Source: Hibiscus mutabilis
Lineage: Eukaryota > Streptophyta > Magnoliopsida > Malvales > Malvaceae
Assembly (NCBI GenBank): GCA_019671005.1
Contig: CM033714.1
Location: forward strand, 55,227,741-55,291,740
Length of the DNA stretch: 64,000 bases
Direction: 5' to 3'
The notes under the pieces were generated by a model. It ran no database searches and was not told the origin of the DNA. It was given only the letters and a program-made list of their open reading frames with translations. This document shows, one piece after another, positions 49,042 to 60,057 of the stretch (position 1 is the stretch's first letter; the number at the start of each line of letters is the position of its first letter). A program made the position numbers and the translations under genes.

Positions 49042-50710
49042 TTAGTCAACTGACCAGGTACATACTTTGAACCACTGGATTACTCAGGTAAGGAATGTAA
49101 ACTCGAAAAGCCCTCCATTGAACAACCACCGATTCTTGAGTTGAAATAGTTGCCAGGGCAACTAAAATATGCTTACTTGGGAACCGATAATACATTACCT
49201 GTAATTATTTCCTCTAAGTTACAGTCTGAGCAAGAAAAGAAGCTGATCAAAATGTTGATGCTACACAAGAAGGCAATAGGGTCGACAATTGCCGACTTGA
49301 AGAGAATTAGCCTGGCAGTGTGCATGCACAAGATTTTGTTGGAAGATGATCAGAAACCTTCGATTGAGGCCCAGATGAGACTGAATCATGCCATGAAAGG
49401 GGTTGTAATGAATGAAATCATCAAGTGGCTTGACGCCGGCATCATATACCCTATCTCTAATAGTACATGGGTAAGTCTGATACAATGTGTACTGAAAATG
49501 GGAGGTATAATAGTGGTAAGTAATGAAAACAATGAACTCATTCCAACCATGACTGTGACCGGTTGGAGGATTTTTGTGGATTATCGAAAGCTAAACAAAG
49601 CCACTAGGAAAGATCACTTCCCATTACCCCTTATTGATCAAATGCTTGACTGTCTTGCAAGTAAACCCTTTTATTGTTTTCTTGATGGTTATTCAGGTTA
49701 CAATCAAATTTCCATAGCACTAGAAGATCAAGAAAAGACAACCTTCACATGCCCATACGGTACTTATGTTTTTCGAAGGATGTCGTTCAGATTGTGTAAT
49801 GCCCCGGCAACCTTCCAAAGATGCATGATGGCACTCTTTTTAGACATGGTCGAAGACTTTCTTGAGATCTTCAAGGATGATTTTTCCTTTTTTGGTAATG
49901 ACTTCGACAGTTGCCTCGGCAATTTAGAGAATGTGTTGGCAAGATGCGAAGAAACCGATTTAGTCCTTAATTGGGAGAAGTGCCATTTTATGGTAGATGA
50001 AAGAATAGTGCTCGGCCACAAGATTTCATCCAAGGGAATTGAAGTAGACAAAGGCATGGTGGGCGTGATCGAGAGATTACCCCCACCAAGTTCGGTTAAA
50101 GGAATCTGAAGCTTTCTTGGACATGCAGGTTTTTACAGGAGGTTCATTCATAATTTTTCTAAGATTACTAAACCCTTGTGCAATTTTCTTGAACAAGATA
50201 AAGTCTTCAATTTTGATGATTCTTGCGTCCAAGCATTCGAAACCCTAAAGGAAAACCTTGCATCGGCACCCATTGTCGTTCCTCCCGATTGGACGCTACC
50301 TTTTGAGCTCATGTGTGATGCAAGTGACTTTGCAGTAGGAGCAGTCCTAGGCCAACGCACAGGTAAGACCTTTCATGTGATATACTACGCTAGTAAAACT
50401 CTTAATAGTGCTCAAGTGAATTATACAACAAAGGAGAAAGAGTTACTAGTAGTAGTTTCGCATTTGACAAGTTCTGATCCTATTTGATTGGTACAAAGGT
50501 AATTGTTCATACGGACCATTCGACAATTAAGTATCTATTTGCTAAAAAGGATGCCAAACCTCATTTGATTCGTTGGATATTGCTTTTACAAGAGTTTGAC
50601 ATTGAAATTAAGGATAGGAAAGGAACAGAAAATCAAGTGGCAGATCACTTATCACGCTTAGAATGCAATAGGGAGGAGGACGTGGATTTAGAGATATACG
50701 ATGCATTCCC
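49042..50710 (+). pseudogene. Athila-1 reverse transcriptase and RNase H, broken
   Basis: RT is open from 49,150 to a TGA at 50,107, preceded by stops at 49,039, 49,054 and 49,147. It has WRIFVDYRKLNKATRKDHF, CFLDGYSGYNQI, FRLCNAPATFQRCM and a catalytic box FKDDFSFFG near 49,868-49,895. The box normally reads F-M-D-D; the two aspartates are present. LGHKISSKGIEVDK and FLGHAGFYRRFI follow across the stop. RNase H starts near 50,310 (LMCDASDFAVGAVLG) and runs in the same frame to a frameshift near 50,457. It continues one frame over as HTDHSTIKYL and KGTENQVADHLSRL at 50,508-50,660. Confidence 0.85.
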
Positions 50711-50910
50711 GGATGAGCAACTGTTAGTTGCCTCGGTAACCATGGATGCGCATGCCTCGGTAACCTTCGATGCCTCAGCAACTCTTGACGCGCATGCCTC
50801 GATAACCCTTGACGCGCACGCCTTGGCAAATCCAGACGCGTATGCCTCGGCAACCTTGGAAGCAGTTGCCACGGCAACACATGCCTCAACAATACCCTGG
50901 TACGCAGATT
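50711..50910 (+). repeat. In-frame tandem repeat in the RNase H-integrase linker
   Basis: A linker with about seven imperfect 18-27 bp units built round GCATGCCTCGGTAACC or GACGCGCATGCCTCG. It encodes an ASxTxDA-type peptide repeat (DAHASVTFDASATLDAHAS). It begins with GTTGCCTCGGTAAC at 50,727 and ends with the exact palindrome GTTGCCACGGCAAC at 50,865-50,878. Integrase coding resumes at about 50,900. Confidence 0.75.
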
Positions 50911-52180
50911 TAGTTAATTTCCTTGTTTGTGGTATTTTAACTTATGGCCTTACTCACCAAGGGGAGAAGCGATTACGCCATGATGCTAAGCATTACTTTT
51001 GGGAAGAGCCTCTTTTGTTTAAACAATATGCAGATCAGGTTATACGCCGAAGTGTCCCTGAAGAGGAGCAGCAGAATACACTCCGACAATGCAATTCTTC
51101 ACCCTATGGAGGACATTTTAGAGGAACTCACACCGCGGCCAAAGTTTTGTAATCCGGTTTGTATTGGCCAACACTATACAAAGATGCCCAAGAGTTTTAC
51201 AAGCAATGTGATCGTTTCCAGAGGACGGGCAATATCTCTAGACGACATGAGATGCCGCTCCAAAACATCATCGAGGTGGAATTGTTCGATGTATGGGGGA
51301 TCGATTTTATGGGACATTTCCCATCTTCATTCGGCAACCTCTACATTCTACTTACCGTCGACTACGTGTCTATATGGGTTGAGGCAGCTGCAGTTCCCAC
51401 CAACGATTCCAAGACCATGCAACGATTTTTGCAGAAAAATATATTTACACGGTTTGGGATGCCAAGAGCAATTATCAGTGATGAAGGCAAGCACTTTGAC
51501 AATAGACTTATTGCCAAGATGTTGCAATGCTTCGGCGTATCACACAAAATTGCCACGGCATATCACCCACAAACCAATAGGCAAGTAGAAATTTCCAACC
51601 GAGAATTGAAGGGTATACTCGAGAAAGTTGTAAATCCCTCTAGGAAGGATTGGTCAGTAAGACTAGATGACGCATGTTGGGCATATCGCACTGCATTCAA
51701 AACACCCTTAGGTATGTCTCCCTTCCGACTTGTCTATGGCAAAACATGCCATCTACCGGTGGAAATCGAACAAAGGCATATTGGGCAATCAAGACCGTGA
51801 ATATGGATTGGGAAAGTGCCGGGCAAAAGCGTTTGTTGGACCTCAACGAGATAGAAGAATTCTCTGCACTCACCTATAACAATGCACGAATCAACAAGGA
51901 GAAAACAAAGCAATGGCATGACAAGAAACTAGTGTCGCGACAATTTATGCCAGGGTAACTAGTTCTCTTATTCAATTCTCGGCTAAAACTTTTCCCGGGA
52001 AAACTGAAATCAAGATGGTCGGGACCATTCGAAGTTGTCAAACCGTTCTCCCATGGTGTTGTGATAATCAAGTACATCACTGACGAACATGAATTCAAAG
52101 TTAACGGACAAGGATTGAAGCACTACAACGGTGCCCATGTGGAACGTAACAAAGAAGTGGTCACCTTAGGAGATGCATGA
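50900..52180 (+). pseudogene. Athila-1 integrase, broken
   Basis: The N-terminal zinc domain is near 51,085-51,230 (SSPYGGHF, YWPTLYKDA, CDRFQRTGN); the second cysteine of the C-D-R-C pair reads as phenylalanine and the first histidine side is weak. A stop sits at 51,150. The core at 51,159-51,800 keeps all three catalytic residues: Asp in GIDFMGHFP, Asp in ISDEGKHF and Glu in SNRELKGILE, with YHPQTN between the last two. A frameshift near 51,770 moves the C-terminal part, which continues with AYWAIKTVNMDW, a stop at 51,956, and a GPFEVVKPFSHGVV strand near 52,021-52,062. It ends at TGA 52,178. This end is the known Athila integrase tail. Confidence 0.85.
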
Positions 52181-52799
52181 ACATGCTCTCCTTTCAATAT
52201 TTTCTTTTTATTTTTATTTTTTTCGAACTATTTAATTTTTTTATTTATTATTTACTTTTAGTTATTTTTCTTTTTAGGATAGATTTATTTATTTTCTTTA
52301 AGATTAAGACTACATCTTTCTTTCATATTTATCTAATTATTTTTAAATTTTAAGTTTAAGAATTTCATCGCACATCTTTATTTATTTTTTTATTAGTTTA
52401 TCTTTAATTTTAATCATTGTTTTATTTGTTTTTGAATTGTAAGAAAAGAGTTCAAGATAAAGAGGAATTTGATTCAAGAAGGAAACTTCTTCAACAAGGA
52501 AATTAATGGGCTAAATCTAAGGCTTATACTAATACTCCAATTTACCCTAAATAAACCCTACATAGCCGGCCAAACCCTTCTCCTTCCCTAAATCCCCTAT
52601 TCGTCCCCTTCCCTCAATCAAAACACTTGTTTTCTTTCTTTCCAATTAATCCCACCGACCATATTTACTACCTATCTTTTCTATTTAACCCATCACCCTT
52701 AACTTCCAAGAAACGTATTCCTACTTTTCACCTTGTAACTCTTTAGTTTCTTTTGCTTTCTTTTCTTTCTTTCTACCAAACTCACAACCAAGATCATCC
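52181..52799. other. Untranslated spacer between pol and the extra ORF
   Basis: A T-rich, pyrimidine-biased 619-base stretch with many TTTTTATTT runs and no coding signal. Its 3' end is C- and T-rich and directly precedes an ATG at 52,800 in the context CCATCCATGGC. It could hold an internal promoter or a splice acceptor for a subgenomic mRNA, as suggested for some Athila elements, but I see no proof. Confidence 0.6.
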
Positions 52800-54221
52800 A
52801 TGGCATCCAAAATTGAATTTTTGGTTCATCCAAGTTCCTCCACAGAACCAAGATACAAGAAGTTTGCTACACCGGTGGTTCAAGAAAGATTTCACTCCAA
52901 GTTTGAAAGCCGAAAGTTTTCCGAAGAACAAGGCTTTAAATACTCCAACTCTCATCAAGATTTCGGCCTTGAACCATTCATCTTCGAAAGGATTGCACAT
53001 CAAAAGTGGCAAATCTTTTGCCATCAATCAGAACCGGGTAACATCTCATGGGTAAGAGAACTCTATGCTAACTCACCTAACCCAGATAATCCTTATGTTT
53101 TTGTTCGTGACAAGGCTATACTCATAAGCCCCAAAAACATGAACACCTTTTACGAGCTCTACATTGAGAAGGACGAGCATCAAGCCTTTTTTGATCAACT
53201 CACGCCTAAGCAACTCGACAAGGTGCTTCAAGAACTCACTCTACCGGGAACTCAATGGAACGACGGTAAATACAAAGGCACAGTAAATCGCCTTCGGCTT
53301 AAACCCTAGGCAAAATTATGGAATAAGTTTGTTAAAACTTCTTTAATGCCCACAACACACAATACAACTGTTGATACACCTCATCTTTTGCTCATACATT
53401 CTATCTTGCATAATTGCATCATTAACATTGGAAAAATTATTTGTGATGAGATTTTTGTATGTAGCTCAAAAGACAAGGGTTCTCTTTTCTTCCCTTGCTT
53501 AATTTCCGATCTTTGCAAGGAGATGCATGTCCCAAGTAAGTCCACTGATGAAAAGGCCCTACCAAAGTTCGGTTGGAATCAAGCACAAATCTGAAAGCTA
53601 ATAGGAGAGACACCGGTAAAATCCTCAACGCCTTCAATTGCAGCGGCAACTCCTGCCGCCTCGGTAACTCCTAATGCCCAAGCAACTAATTCCCGGGCAA
53701 CTCGGACAGCAACCCCGGGACAACTTGAAGCACTCTTACAACCATTGGCGAACCTCCTTAGACAAATTGAAGACCGGCAACTGATGTTCATGCGGTACAT
53801 GAAGGATCACAACAATTTCATCACCCAAGTCATCCTGGAAAAGTACCCAGACAGCCGCGTGCCGTTCCCCATCTTTCCTACCGAAATCCTTCCCACTGCA
53901 ACCAATGAAGCAGTTGTCATGGCAATCGCAATGGATAATGCCGCGGCAACCTACACTGCGCCTGCCCAAGTAGTTGCCACGGCAACCAACACTGAAGATG
54001 TCAGGCAACCAAAGCTAAAGACGCCCCGACAACCACTACAAAAGCCAAAGGTAAAGCACCTATGCCCGAATCAACTCGTACTAAATCATTGTCTGATTTT
54101 TTCAGATTCGGACGAGTCTTCCATTACACCAAAAAAGACTGCACCAATCGAATCCTCCAAGCCCAAGCAAAAAGCCAATGACATTGATGAAGAGGACGAT
54201 GAGGAAAACCCCATACAATGA
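52800..54221 (+). pseudogene. Athila-1 extra ORF (plant transposon protein domain), two stops
   Basis: From ATG 52,800 one frame runs to 54,221 with only two in-frame stops, TAG at 53,307 and TGA at 53,592. The N-terminal 265 residues look like the domain known as 'putative plant transposon protein': WVRELYANS, YVFVRDKAILIS, then past the first stop LLIHSILHNCIINIGKII and LFFPCLISDLCKEM. The C-terminal part is alanine/proline/threonine-rich, with GTTGCC-related motifs, a short LLRQIEDRQLMFMRYM helix and an acidic IDEEDDEENP end. In Athila elements this position holds the env-like or extra ORF. I see no signal peptide or clear transmembrane segment, so I would not call it an envelope protein. 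Confidence 0.7.
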
Positions 54222-55188
54222 TCAATTCCACCATCGGCAACAAGGAAGCAACCACTGCGTTCAAGCAAAAGAATCAAGACACCGACCAAAAGGAAACTAA
54301 TCATCCACGACGACGAACTCTCAGAGTAAGTCCTCGTTTGCATTTTTCTTTTCTTTATTTTTATTTTTATTTTTCTTTGTTGCATGCATTGAGGACAATG
54401 CCTCACTCGAGTTTGGGGGGATTGTAATTAGTTAGTTACCATGTTTAGTTGCATTCATTTTAAGTATTGCATTTAGGATACATAAATTGCTTGCCATGCC
54501 TTTAGTTGGAACAAAAATTGCCTAGATTTGATGAATATCCGATGATGACTTTGCCAATGTACTTAATTGATAGAACTTTTTATTCTATGATAAATGCGGA
54601 AACACTTAGAATCTTATTATGATGCTAAACTTGATGAAACACTGTTGTGGCTTGATTGATTTAAGGAATTCTAGCGAACATAGGTTGATAGTTAAAAAAT
54701 TAGGGGATTAGAATAAAAATTGGATAAATTCTAGAGGTGTCCGAAATTGGCTCTAGTATGTGCTAAAAAATTCATCGCTAGAGGTGCCCAAAATTGGCTC
54801 TAGTATGTGCTAAAAATTGATAGTTTGAGGTGCCCGAAACCGGCTCTAGTCAAATAAATTAATTTAACTTAAGAAAACTAAAAACAAAACACTAGCGGTG
54901 CCCGAAACTGGCTCTAGTTAAAACATGTTAAAAGAACCCAATGAAGTAGTTTGAAAACCTCTTGTTTTCAAGGAATCCGAAAAATCAACTTGCACATAAC
55001 TCCGCACACACTCACAAGCATTATAGTTTGATTCCGAGTAACTCCTAAGTTTTTTGAAAAATGAAAAGCCAATCATACTTTGTGCCACGGATTTGAGAAT
55101 TGAAATCAAGTTCAAAGCTAAGTTTGTGAAAATTGAAGTCTTGGCGGGTAATTATTAGTTTGCATTGCTTTAGGACAAGCAATAGTTT
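54222..55188. other. 3' untranslated region of Athila-1
   Basis: No coding sequence. Near 54,412-54,421 is a purine-rich AGTTTGGGGGGATT followed by TGTAATT, very similar in setting to the terminal tract at 55,190. Both follow an AGGACAATGC or AGGACAAGC segment. At 54,731-54,917 there are four CTAGAG...CTCTAG hairpin units. The rest is AT-rich. Confidence 0.7.
54731..54917 (+). repeat. Four hairpin repeats in the Athila-1 3' UTR
   Basis: Units at about 54,731-54,756, 54,777-54,802, 54,834-54,859 and 54,892-54,917. Unit 1 reads CTAGAGGTGTCCGAAATTGG followed by CTCTAG, so CTAGAG and CTCTAG can pair. The others keep GGTGCCC(G/A)AAA and GGCTCTAGT, with a TTTGAG or CTAGCG left arm in units 3 and 4. 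Spacers are of unequal length. Confidence 0.8.
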
Positions 55189-55201
55189 GAGTTTGGGGGT
55201 G
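55189..55201 (+). other. Polypurine tract of Athila-1
   Basis: GAGTTTGGGGGTG ends just before the TG of the 3' LTR. Its G-run position fits the plus-strand primer. Confidence 0.75.
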
Positions 55202-56705
55202 TGTTAAATGTCTAAAAGTACTATTTTATTCACCTTTTTTATTCATATTATTGCTAGACTTAGGCTCATATTAGTTGCATTATTAGTCATTCATGCATGG
55301 TTGCATTGTTTCTTTGGTGGACAAGCTTGATTTCATATTTTGCTTAATTTTGTGGAACAAGATACTGCTTTGGTGTGTTTTTGTGTGTGTGCAGAATCAC
55401 TTGCCTAAACAAGGCTGGAACCAGTTGCCAGGGCAGTGCATGAAGGAGATGCCGACGTATTTGCCAGGGCAATGCATGAAAGTGATGCCGAGCTAGTTGC
55501 CAGACCAATTGTCGATAAGGGATAAGATGATATGGCAGTCAAAATCGATGACTAGATAAACCTAAGATGACGTGGAGCAAAGTTAAATCCCAAAGGAGTT
55601 TGATTTGCATGAAGAGGTTAAAGAGAAATTAAATCCCAAGAAGATAGGAGAAGATCTACAAGGAATTTAAATATAATAAAGAATTATATTCTTTAAAAGT
55701 ATTTTATTCCAACTTAACTTCCTCCTCATAAAAGACATTGACCTAGCCCTATAAATTTCGGACCAAGCCGTCAACTTCAAGGGGAGAGCAAGAGGGAGAT
55801 TTCGACAAGAGCAAGGCAGAGATTTCGATAAAGACTTCAACCATTCTTCATCTTTTTCTTTCTTGTTCAATTAGGTTTATGTTAGGAATTCTTTGTTTTG
55901 TGTTTCTTTGGAACCTAGCCATGAACTAAATCTATTTGGCTAAGGTTATTGTGTTTTGTGGTTGTGAGAAACAATTGGATTTTATTTAGGTAATAAGAGT
56001 TTGCACTTTCAATTCAAGGTTTACTCATTCTTGGTTTTTATTCTTGTCTGCAAGTGAATTGGGAGAGGATCTCGTAACTTCATCTATTTATCTAATATCG
56101 GGAAAGTTAGATTCAAGAAACGAATGAGTATGGTCTTTATTCAATCTATTGATGGTGAAGAATAATCCAGCTTAGGAATAAGTTAAGGATTTCAACGGCT
56201 AAGAGGAGTGCAAGATTGGTTGTTGTTCACCCTTGATTCACGCAGGGATGTATTGTCAAGGCATGCACAATTAGCTAGAGTTTCGACTTAGGGACAAGAA
56301 GAAACCATTGAGGAACGCTCTGCTGAACCTTGAAGTTGTTGCCCAGCCGCCCAAGTAGTTTCCCAGCTAGTTGCTCAGGCAACCGTTGATTAGTTGCCAA
56401 GGCAACCCGGCAACTGAGTTGCCCTTGCACTCTTTTACCAAGACGATCCAATCAGCTATCACACCTCAATTCACGATAACCTAGCCTATTCTCTCTCATG
56501 TGATTACATCTTCTTTTACTTTATTGCTTTCTAGTTTAGTTGTTAGTTAAACTCCTACAATCTTCTACTTGTGTTCTTTTACTTTTTACAGTGCAAGAGA
56601 TTAGATTCTTGAAGTGGCACCAATCCCTATGGAGACGATATCTTTTATACTATAACTTGCAACGTGTACACTTGCACACTTGCGGAGCACTTATTACGCG
56701 CAACA
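55202..56705 (+). repeat. 3' LTR of Athila-1
   Basis: From TGTTAAATGTC to ACGCGCAACA, colinear with the 5' LTR. It has a short deletion in the GTTGCC-rich cluster near 56,400 (the CCCGCTGCGCAAGTTGCCAC part is lost) and keeps the exact palindrome GTTGCCAAGGCAAC at 56,393-56,406. Confidence 0.9.
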
Positions 56706-59616
56706 ACATGCTTCCTAATAATGCAACATAATTACCAATATGCACCAAAAGGCCAAGACCCCGAACATAGGCTATAGATCAAACAAACTAGAGGAATATG
56801 ATCATATGTACACTTAGAAAATAAGCAACCAATTCAATCGTATTTTAAATCATTTTAGATCATTAGCACATAAACACCAAATATACTTATCATTAAAACA
56901 TAACTAATATTGTACATATTAAATAATGTCATCATCCAACATAATATAAACTGCAATCATATAATCATGCCTTGTACAAAACAGCATCCCAATGATTATC
57001 CCACATTGTCGTATTACAAATATTAATAACACCATAAACATACTCTTTTAATACGCTTGTCTTCGGATCACTCCTCGCCTCAAACCACAACCTCTCCATG
57101 CTTAATTCGTTGCATTGATGAAAGAAAATAGAGCGTAAGCATATAATGCCTAGTGAGTGCACTCAAAAAGTAAAACACCAATGCATTTTCAAAATCAAAA
57201 CCAACATTAGAAACTCAAGTTAATGCAATTCAAACTTTCCATTACCAAAGCATTTAATAAACCGTGCTTGTTTGAAACCTAAACATCATGCTTTCATAAC
57301 AATCCTTTTATTCACAAAGCATTTAATAAGACATGATTGATCAAAACTTATGCATCATGCTTTCAATCTTGCTTTCCATCTTGCTTTCCATCATATATTG
57401 ACATTTATAGTGACCTTTTAAATTTTCTTTTCATCAATAACTTTATCGGATACACAGATATAGTGGAGACAATCTTTCAATCTCCTTTTCAACGGTGGTA
57501 ATAATCTTTCAATTACTTTTTTCTCCTCTAGGCCTGAATAATTTCTTTCAATTACCTCGAGGTCGAGGGACACCTCAAACCCAGATAGTTTCTTTCAACT
57601 ACCTCAAGGCAGAGGGATTACCAATTATGCTTAATGCTCTTTTATATTTATAGTGCACTCTCATCCTATGACATGCAACTATATCCGATACTTTTCTTTT
57701 AGTGAGTCACTTAGCAAATATAAATCATACATAAATGAGAACTTACTGTTTTTCAATGCAACATCAATGCATTTCATCATTTATACTCAAACCATGCTTT
57801 TAGCATCTTGAACAATAACCGTGCATCTTGTACACTTATTTAATCCAATCTCAGGTCTTTGTAACATGGTAAATCATAATCATAATGCATCACCACAATA
57901 AGTTTCATCCTCATGCATTTATTCAAACCGATTTTGTATTCAAATAACATTGCCCTTGGCAACTACCACTTTTGTTTTCAAAAACTTATAACGGTGCACA
58001 TAGGCAACCCCGTGCTTAATAAATTATAGCATATCAATTAATGATGCATAAAAATAGTAAATACTTTTAGTTCATGCTTTCAAATCAAATAATGTAAACA
58101 TACTTTCATAATTACCGATATTCGAATGGTGAAATTAGGAAAACTTACTTATGAGCTTAGCTAAGCTTTCTAGGCTTTAATTAAACTCCCAAAACCATAA
58201 TCCAAACCTCTTTATAGTACCAAAACACATTTTCACTCACCAACTTTCTACCGTCTCAATGCCAACATCTCGATACCAATGCCTCGACGCCTAACTTGAA
58301 ATTGCCCAAACACTTGCCATCTTCCACAAGAAAAAAACAAAGGTCAATATAAATTGGACCACACTAAAGTAACCAATTTATTAAAATACCCTACAACATT
58401 CAAAACTCATATCATTCGTACAACATCACATGTGGCATATCCGAATAAAACTTTTTATTCCCTTTTTTTCTATCTCCACTGCAGTGGTTAACTCAACACC
58501 TATTTCTATTTCCTATTTCACTTCAGCACCCTGCTTAGGGCCATTGAGTTCCTCTTTTTATTTGTGATAGCCTACGGATGAGGCAAGCAGCAGCAGAGCC
58601 ACTGCTCTATTTACGTCACTTCCCATTCGGGCCTTTTAAGCTTCCTCTTTTTAGTGATCCATTTTTTACGTTAATTTCTTCGAACACTCTCAATGCACAT
58701 TAATATGTGATCCAATAATTCAATCAACCATTCTACCAAACACCGCACTCAAGAACTCAAATCTAAGCTTAATCAATTCATTTAAATTCTAGAATAATTT
58801 TATAAAATTGATGTTAGATTTCATCTTACCCATAAAGTTAACTTTCCAATCAATAAAAACATCTTGATTTTATCTATCAAACCACAATCACTCCTTAATC
58901 ATCCAAAAACCAAATAAATCAAATTAAATTCATTTTAATTCATAAACTTCAATGGAAATGATAGATAATCAATTAAAACAATTAGAGAACCTTTAAAAAT
59001 AAAAAACTTGCCCAATTGATAGGAAAAATGGAAGTTGAAAACATCATCCTCCATTTGAATGTGAATCCCAAGAAGAATTGATGAAGACTACTAGATCTTG
59101 CAAGAATGATGATTAGAAATCATTTATGACATAAAAGAAATGAAAAGCAAGAAGGAAAAACAATGTTCTTTAAATTGTGTTTGGCAAATTCAATAGAGAA
59201 AATGAGAGAAAAGCTTAGATATTATTTTCTTATCTTTGATTAAATAATAACCATCAACTTCTTTTGTTAAAAACGAGAGGGAAAAGATATATTAATAATT
59301 AGTTTAATAATCTCAATAAAATATCACTTTTATTCCTTTTTACAATATTGTAATCATTAATATTTTACAACTATTGCAAAACAGACACTTTTTAATTTAA
59401 TCGACCCACTTAAGAATTACTCAAAACTAAATTTCATCATTCAATAAACTTATTAAATTATTTTTAAAAATATTTGTCGTGATAAATTTACCGAAAACCA
59501 ATTTAATCAACCTAAATTATTTTCCAGAATTAATTAATTAGCTAAAGTCTAACCCAAAATTTCAACCTGATTCGATAATTCACCCGGATCTTCTAGCCCA
59601 TTTTTGGGGTGTTGCA
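56706..59616 (-). mobile_element. LTR 'E' main part, minus strand
   Basis: Minus-strand LTR that starts TGCAACACCCCAAAAATGGG at 59,616, the family terminus with one change. Next on its own strand comes a leader-like stretch rich in CTCTCATTTTCTCT near 59,200. A short segment at 57,440-57,610 repeats TTTCTTTCAATTACCTCGAG-like units three times. A GGCCTAGTGAG-like core appears near 57,150 (reversed CTCACTAGGC). A denser, less AT-rich piece at 58,470-58,690 is not recognised. GATCG at 59,617 is the right target duplication in the Athila-2 protease. No gene found. Confidence 0.7.
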
Positions 59617-59935
59617 GATCGTTCTCAAATCCGACCTAAAGGCAGAATTGAAGATGTTCTAGTCAAGGTAGATAGATTTGTCATCCTGGTAGATTTTATC
59701 ATCCCTAATTGCGAAGCTGACGAGAATGTTCCTATCATTCTCGGGAGAACATTCCTTGTCACTGGGCAAATTATGATCAATTGTCAAAAGCGTGAATTTA
59801 CAATAAAGATGAATGACCAAAATATCACACTTAATGTCTTCAGCACTCTCAAGTACGCTGACGATTATAAAGAATGTCAGCTTGTGCAAAGTGAAGAAGA
59901 CCTAGTTGAAGAAAATCTTCAAGAGATATGATGCA
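59617..59935 (+). pseudogene. Athila-2 protease, C-terminal half
   Basis: Begins GATCGTTCTCAAATCC and reads DRSQIRPKGRIEDVLVKVD, then ADENVPIILGRTFL, matching QLADRSYVHPEGKIEDIQVK and PIILGRPFLA of Athila-1. It continues exactly where the half at 28,318-28,503 stops (VIHQLA). The frame is open to a TGA near 59,929. The next 120 bases are an acidic tail with stops. Confidence 0.85.
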
Positions 59936-60057
59936 ACAATGTGCTTAGCGCTGCAGAACAATCTGACTTCGACGAGGCCATGCAAGAAGCTGAAGAATAA
60001 GATAAAAAAAAGAGATTGAACAATCCAATGTTGTACTCACCAGGCTAGGTTTTTCTT

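Larger units (their letters stand above)
44880..56705 (+). mobile_element. Athila-1: Ty3-gypsy Athila element with both LTRs
   Basis: An 11.8 kb element. The LTRs are 44,880-46,400 (1,521 bp) and 55,202-56,705 (1,504 bp), with termini TGTTAA and GCAACA. It has a tRNA-Asp primer site, gag, protease, RT, RNase H, integrase, an extra downstream ORF and a polypurine tract. The first ~107 bases of the LTRs differ at 6 positions, so insertion is not recent. The flanking five bases GCACG and ACATG differ by two transitions, so the duplication is probable but not exact. Gag to RT is one frame with only stop codons; two frameshifts occur later. It lies in LTR E. Confidence 0.92.

Noticed and set aside
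52800..54221. Envelope protein
   Set aside because: No signal peptide, transmembrane segment or fusion-like motif is visible; only the position is env-like.
53579..54406. Minus-strand frames opposite the Athila-1 extra ORF
   Set aside because: They are antisense shadows; codon pattern and domain match support the plus strand.
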